DNA from: Synergistaceae bacterium | GTDB lineage: Bacteria > Synergistota > Synergistia > Synergistales > Aminobacteriaceae | DNA length: 7,937 nt | Assembly (NCBI GenBank): GCA_031273365.1 | Contig: JAISSA010000221.1 | Coordinates: 1 to 7,937 of the forward strand | Direction of reading: 5' to 3' | In this document: piece after piece, positions 5,582 through 7,937 of the stretch | Layout: every line of letters begins with the position of its first letter | How positions within the stretch are numbered: position 1 is the first letter of the stretch | Translations under genes and position numbers: made by a program | Notes under the pieces: model-generated | Seen by the model: only the letters and a program-made list of their open reading frames with translations | The model's database searches: none | Told to the model about the DNA's origin: nothing

Positions 5582-7609
5582 ATGAAAATAAAAAACAAAC
5601 TGTTGCTGCTGCTTGGGGTTGTGGTGCTGGTGCTGCTTCTGACGACAGTCGCCATGTACGGGAGAACCTCGAGCGTCACCACCGGCCTCGCGGATGAGGA
5701 GGCGAAAAACAGCGTCAGCTACATGACGGGGATCATCGATTTTTATTTCACCGGGCTGGAGAACATCATACTCAACGCCATCCCGGGCGTGCAAAGCCTG
5801 TTCCGCCCGGACGGTTCCTTCGACGGCAAACAGATTGCCGGCATGATGGTGAAGCTGCAAACCACAAATAAATCGCAAAATGTGAACGACGTGTACGTCG
5901 GCTTCGAACGTGACGGCGGCATAATCGGCGGCGTCGAGTGGAACCCCCCGGAGGGTTATGACTCCCGCACCAGAGTCTGGTACAGGGAGGCCGTCGCCGC
6001 CCAAAAGGCGGTCATCACCGAGCCATATATCGATGAAGACACAAAAAACCTCGTCATAACGGCTGCCGCGCCGATATATGCAGACGACGGGCGCATTTTC
6101 GGGGTGATCGCGTTGGACGTGTCGCTGGAAACTCTGGCAGCCCAAATCAGGAAGGCCACCGTGCTCGGAGGCGGCTACGGCATTCTTCTGGCCCCCGATG
6201 GCCTGGTTCTGGAGCACCCCGACAAATCCTTCATGACCGTCGAAAATCTGACCAGGACGAGCGCAAAGGTACAGGACGATCTCGCCGCCATCGGGAAAAA
6301 GATGGTGGCCCACGAATCGGGATTCGGAGACTACACCCTGCTCGGCACGTCCAGGAGGATATATTACAGCCAGGGCCAGTCGGGATACGTCGCCGCGCTG
6401 GTGTTTCCCCGCGAACAGCTTAGCCGGATAGTCCACAGCGTTACAATGATACAGGCCGCCGCCGGGGGAGTCGCGCTCGTCCTGCTGGTCGTCTACATGA
6501 TCCTGATGATACCCGGCATAACGAAACCGCTGAAGGCGGTGCAGGAGACGCTGGAAAGGCTGGCGTCGCTCGACCTCACGCAGGACCCGGAAACGGAGCG
6601 GGCCGTCTCCGGCCTCGGCGTGAACACGGAGCTTGGCGCTATGGTCGCGTCGCTGCACAACATGAAGGACGTTTTCACCGACATCGTGGTGTCCGTCAGG
6701 GACGAGGTCCGGCAGCTGACGTCCTCTTCGGGGAATCTCGACAGGCTCAGCCTTGGGGCGACAGATGAGGTCAGCCACTCGAAATCGGCCGCAACCAACG
6801 TGGAGCAGCTCGCTGGCGAGGTTCTGCGCTCCGTGGAGGCGACGACGATCGCCGTCCAGGAGGTCACCAGCGCCGCCAATACGACTGCCGCGTCCGCGAC
6901 GGAAGGAGCGGAGTCCTCGGGCGCGACCTCACGGCTGAGCGCGGAGGTCTCCGAGATGGTGAACGGGTTTGTGGACGAGCTCAGGGGAGTGGGGGACGCC
7001 TCCCTGGAAAACAGCAGGAGAATGTCCGATGTGGGCGCGTCGGTTGCGGCGATCGGAGAGTTCGCCACGTCGATCAGGAACATCGCGACCCAGACGAACC
7101 TTCTGGCCCTGAACGCCGCCATAGAGGCCGCGCGGGCGGGCGACTCCGGGCGCGGTTTTGCGGTGGTGGCCGACGAGGTGCGCAAGCTGGCGGAGGAGTC
7201 GAACGTCGCGTCGCGCCGCGTGAGCGAGATGATCGAGCAGCTGGAAAACGGAACGAAAAACGCAATCGCCTCGACGCAGGAGTCCGCGAACGTGGTATCC
7301 CGGATCATAGAAAAAGCGCACGAGACTCAGCAGAGCCTGAAGAACGCCAACTCCGAGATCGACAAGGTCAACGGCGCCGTTCAGGCCATAGCGGCGTCCG
7401 CGCAAAAACAGTCCGCGTCGGGCAACGAGATCGCCGAGTCCTCCAGACAGGCCATGAAACTCATAGACAACCTGGCGCGCGAGATCTCGGCCGTCACCCG
7501 GGCCACGGAGGGGACCCAAAACGCGATAGGGAAAGTGGCCATCGAGGCCGCGAACCTTTCTTCCATCTCGTCCGGCATCGAAAGCATCATGGGGCAATTC
7601 ACGCTGTAA
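5582..7609 (+). CDS. Methyl-accepting chemotaxis protein with dCache amino-acid sensor domain
   Basis: A complete 675-residue chemoreceptor. ATG 5582 has GGAAGAGG upstream (5564-5571). Residues 7-27 are membrane segment 1. About 33-285 is the periplasmic double-Cache sensor, with Y126-x4-R131-x-W133-Y134, Y149-x-D151 and D179, matching the amino-acid-binding dCache motif known from receptors such as PctA. Residues about 290-310 are membrane segment 2. A HAMP region follows (about 313-366, 'ITKPLKAVQETLERLASLDLT'), then the cytoplasmic signalling helix hairpin. Its conserved tip is at about 501-535 ('ATQTNLLALNAAIEAARAG', 'RGFAVVADEVRKLAEES'), which binds CheW and CheA. The protein ends 'IMGQFTL', with no CheR-binding pentapeptide. 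The inferred ligand is an amino acid or related amine; which one cannot be told. The gene is alone, without che genes, inside the rearranged block. Confidence 0.95.
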   Translation: MKIKNKLLLLLGVVVLVLLLTTVAMYGRTSSVTTGLADEEAKNSVSYMTGIIDFYFTGLENIILNAIPGVQSLFRPDGSFDGKQIAGMMVKLQTTNKSQNVNDVYVGFERDGGIIGGVEWNPPEGYDSRTRVWYREAVAAQKAVITEPYIDEDTKNLVITAAAPIYADDGRIFGVIALDVSLETLAAQIRKATVLGGGYGILLAPDGLVLEHPDKSFMTVENLTRTSAKVQDDLAAIGKKMVAHESGFGDYTLLGTSRRIYYSQGQSGYVAALVFPREQLSRIVHSVTMIQAAAGGVALVLLVVYMILMIPGITKPLKAVQETLERLASLDLTQDPETERAVSGLGVNTELGAMVASLHNMKDVFTDIVVSVRDEVRQLTSSSGNLDRLSLGATDEVSHSKSAATNVEQLAGEVLRSVEATTIAVQEVTSAANTTAASATEGAESSGATSRLSAEVSEMVNGFVDELRGVGDASLENSRRMSDVGASVAAIGEFATSIRNIATQTNLLALNAAIEAARAGDSGRGFAVVADEVRKLAEESNVASRRVSEMIEQLENGTKNAIASTQESANVVSRIIEKAHETQQSLKNANSEIDKVNGAVQAIAASAQKQSASGNEIAESSRQAMKLIDNLAREISAVTRATEGTQNAIGKVAIEAANLSSISSGIESIMGQFTL

Positions 7610-7616
7610 ACGGCTC

Positions 7617-7660
7617 AGGGGGGGACGTGCTCAGCCCCGGGCCTCGGAGTCTGCCCCCTT
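7617..7660 (+). terminator. Imperfect G/C inverted repeat after the chemoreceptor gene, possible terminator
   Basis: A run of seven G (7618-7624), eight bases after the stop, can pair with CCCCCTT (7654-7660) as a long stem, or with CCCC at 7635-7638 as a short one. No T-tract follows, so it is not a standard intrinsic terminator. It resembles the G/C-rich element at 2343-2395 in composition and placement but not in base sequence. Confidence 0.35.
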
Positions 7661-7892
7661 AAACCCCCAAAATGTTAAAGTGACAGGAGGTGCGCGTCGT
7701 GATCGTCAGGGCGATAAAAATTGAAGACACAGAAGACATGAACCGTATGCGAACGATGAACGGCGTTCGAGAGAACATTCTCGGGATAATGAGCGAGCGC
7801 GTCATCGACTCCGTCGCAATCGTGCCGTTGAAGTCCAGCACTGCGTTACGAATCTCAATGATGCTCCTGTCGGGCATATCGAATTTTATCAT
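7659..7892 (-). pseudogene. HAD-superfamily hydrolase (soluble P-type ATPase-like), 5' fragment
   Basis: On the minus strand, ATG at 7892 has AGAGGA 8 bases upstream. The first 27 residues, 'MIKFDMPDRSIIEIRNAVLD' then 'FNGTIAT', match the start of the small HAD proteins described as soluble P-type ATPase-like (COG4087 type, about 150 residues). HAD motif I appears as D20-F-N22-G-T24; Asn replaces the usual second Asp, which I recall as common in this group. From about residue 28 (base 7811) the frame reads antisense through the GNAT fragment and ends at 7659 after 77 residues. HAD motifs II-IV are missing, so the product should be inactive. Only about 7812-7892 looks native. Confidence 0.6.
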
Positions 7893-7937
7893 TGCCCAAA
7901 TCCTCTTTCACCTCACGCCGGCTGTTCCGTTTCCAGT
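7699..7937 (+). pseudogene. GNAT-type N-acetyltransferase, 5' fragment; frame open at window end
   Basis: GTG at 7699 has a perfect AGGAGG (7685-7690) with an 8-base gap. The first 38 residues ('MIVRAIKIEDTEDMNRM', then 'RTMNGVRENILGIMSERVIDS') have the GNAT start: a beta strand 'IVRAIKIED', the acidic 'DxED', and helix 1 leading to a loop. After Ser38 (base 7812) the frame stays open to the window end, but it now runs antisense through the start of the HAD-like gene, including that gene's start codon and ribosome binding site. The acetyl-CoA-binding (Q/R)xxGxG/A loop, which would come at about residue 80, is not reached in the window. I therefore read it as a gene start cut off at the joint. 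A complete GNAT gene would be about 150-170 codons. Substrate unknown. Confidence 0.6.

Larger units (their letters stand above)
5272..7812. other. Rearranged block carrying a chemoreceptor gene, bounded by cut genes
   Basis: The left edge lies where the plus-strand toxin similarity stops (base 5271) and a minus-strand signal-peptide gene begins to be recognisable (about 5272-5329). The right edge lies where a plus-strand GNAT gene loses its similarity (about 7812) and a minus-strand HAD-like gene becomes recognisable (7812-7892). The block thus holds a cut secreted gene, one complete chemoreceptor gene and a cut GNAT gene. The outside neighbours, toxin and HAD-like gene, point toward each other and both lack their 3' ends. 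I see no transposase, terminal inverted repeats or clear target duplication, so this is not a recognised mobile element. The codon style inside resembles that outside, which favours an origin in the same or a related genome. Edges are uncertain by several bases. Confidence 0.45.

Noticed and set aside
5482..5697. 71-codon plus frame with AGGAGG upstream
   Set aside because: It overlaps the chemoreceptor start by 116 bases in another frame, and that start is well supported. The product is not recognisable.
5558..6778. 406-codon open frame on the minus strand
   Set aside because: It is antisense to the chemoreceptor gene, has no family resemblance and no supporting ribosome binding site that I could see.
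6493..7308. 271-codon Ser/Ala/Thr-rich minus-strand frame
   Set aside because: Its composition is the direct complement of the chemoreceptor signalling helices. No independent support.
5272..7812. Simple inversion of the block as the cause of the joints
   Set aside because: Inverting the block in place would join the toxin start to antisense GNAT and the signal peptide to antisense HAD, restoring no gene. A replacement or insertion fits better.

Overview
The window is a high-GC bacterial segment with mostly plus-strand genes, strong AGGAGG-type ribosome binding sites, frequent AGG/ATA codons and both GTG and ATG starts. An orphan hydrogenase-maturation gene and an amino-acid-type chemoreceptor suggest a motile, anaerobic, amino-acid-using bacterium. 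A Synergistota-like source is possible, but this rests on general style only and is low confidence.

Left part (1-2321): the last 41 codons of a NudC-type NADH pyrophosphatase, followed after 18 bases by a flotillin (SPFH) gene and an NfeD-family membrane gene that overlaps the flotillin stop by four bases. Flotillin plus NfeD is a known membrane-microdomain pair. This flotillin carries nine exact 11-residue repeats in its coiled-coil stalk. A double-hairpin G/C-rich element closes the unit (2343-2395).

Middle part (2458-4829): a complete hypF, the carbamoyltransferase that starts cyanide-ligand synthesis for [NiFe] hydrogenases. No other hyp gene is beside it. A 19-codon reading frame with a better ribosome binding site sits just upstream and its stop overlaps the most likely hypF ATG, suggesting translational coupling.

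Right part (4854-7937): a small antitoxin gene with an extended -10 promoter and a 10-bp palindrome, overlapping a YafQ-like toxin gene that is cut after about 50 codons. Next comes a segment of about 2.54 kb (about 5272-7812) holding the 5' end of a minus-strand secreted-protein gene, a complete methyl-accepting chemotaxis protein with a dCache amino-acid-binding motif, and the 5' end of a GNAT acetyltransferase gene. Beyond it lies the 5' end of a minus-strand HAD-like gene. Four gene starts, each with a good ribosome binding site, lose their family resemblance at just two points.

The simplest single-event reading is that a chemoreceptor-bearing block, with its own border genes cut, replaced the 3' ends of two formerly convergent genes (toxin and HAD-like). 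A chimeric assembly is the main alternative. This is the most unusual feature of the window.
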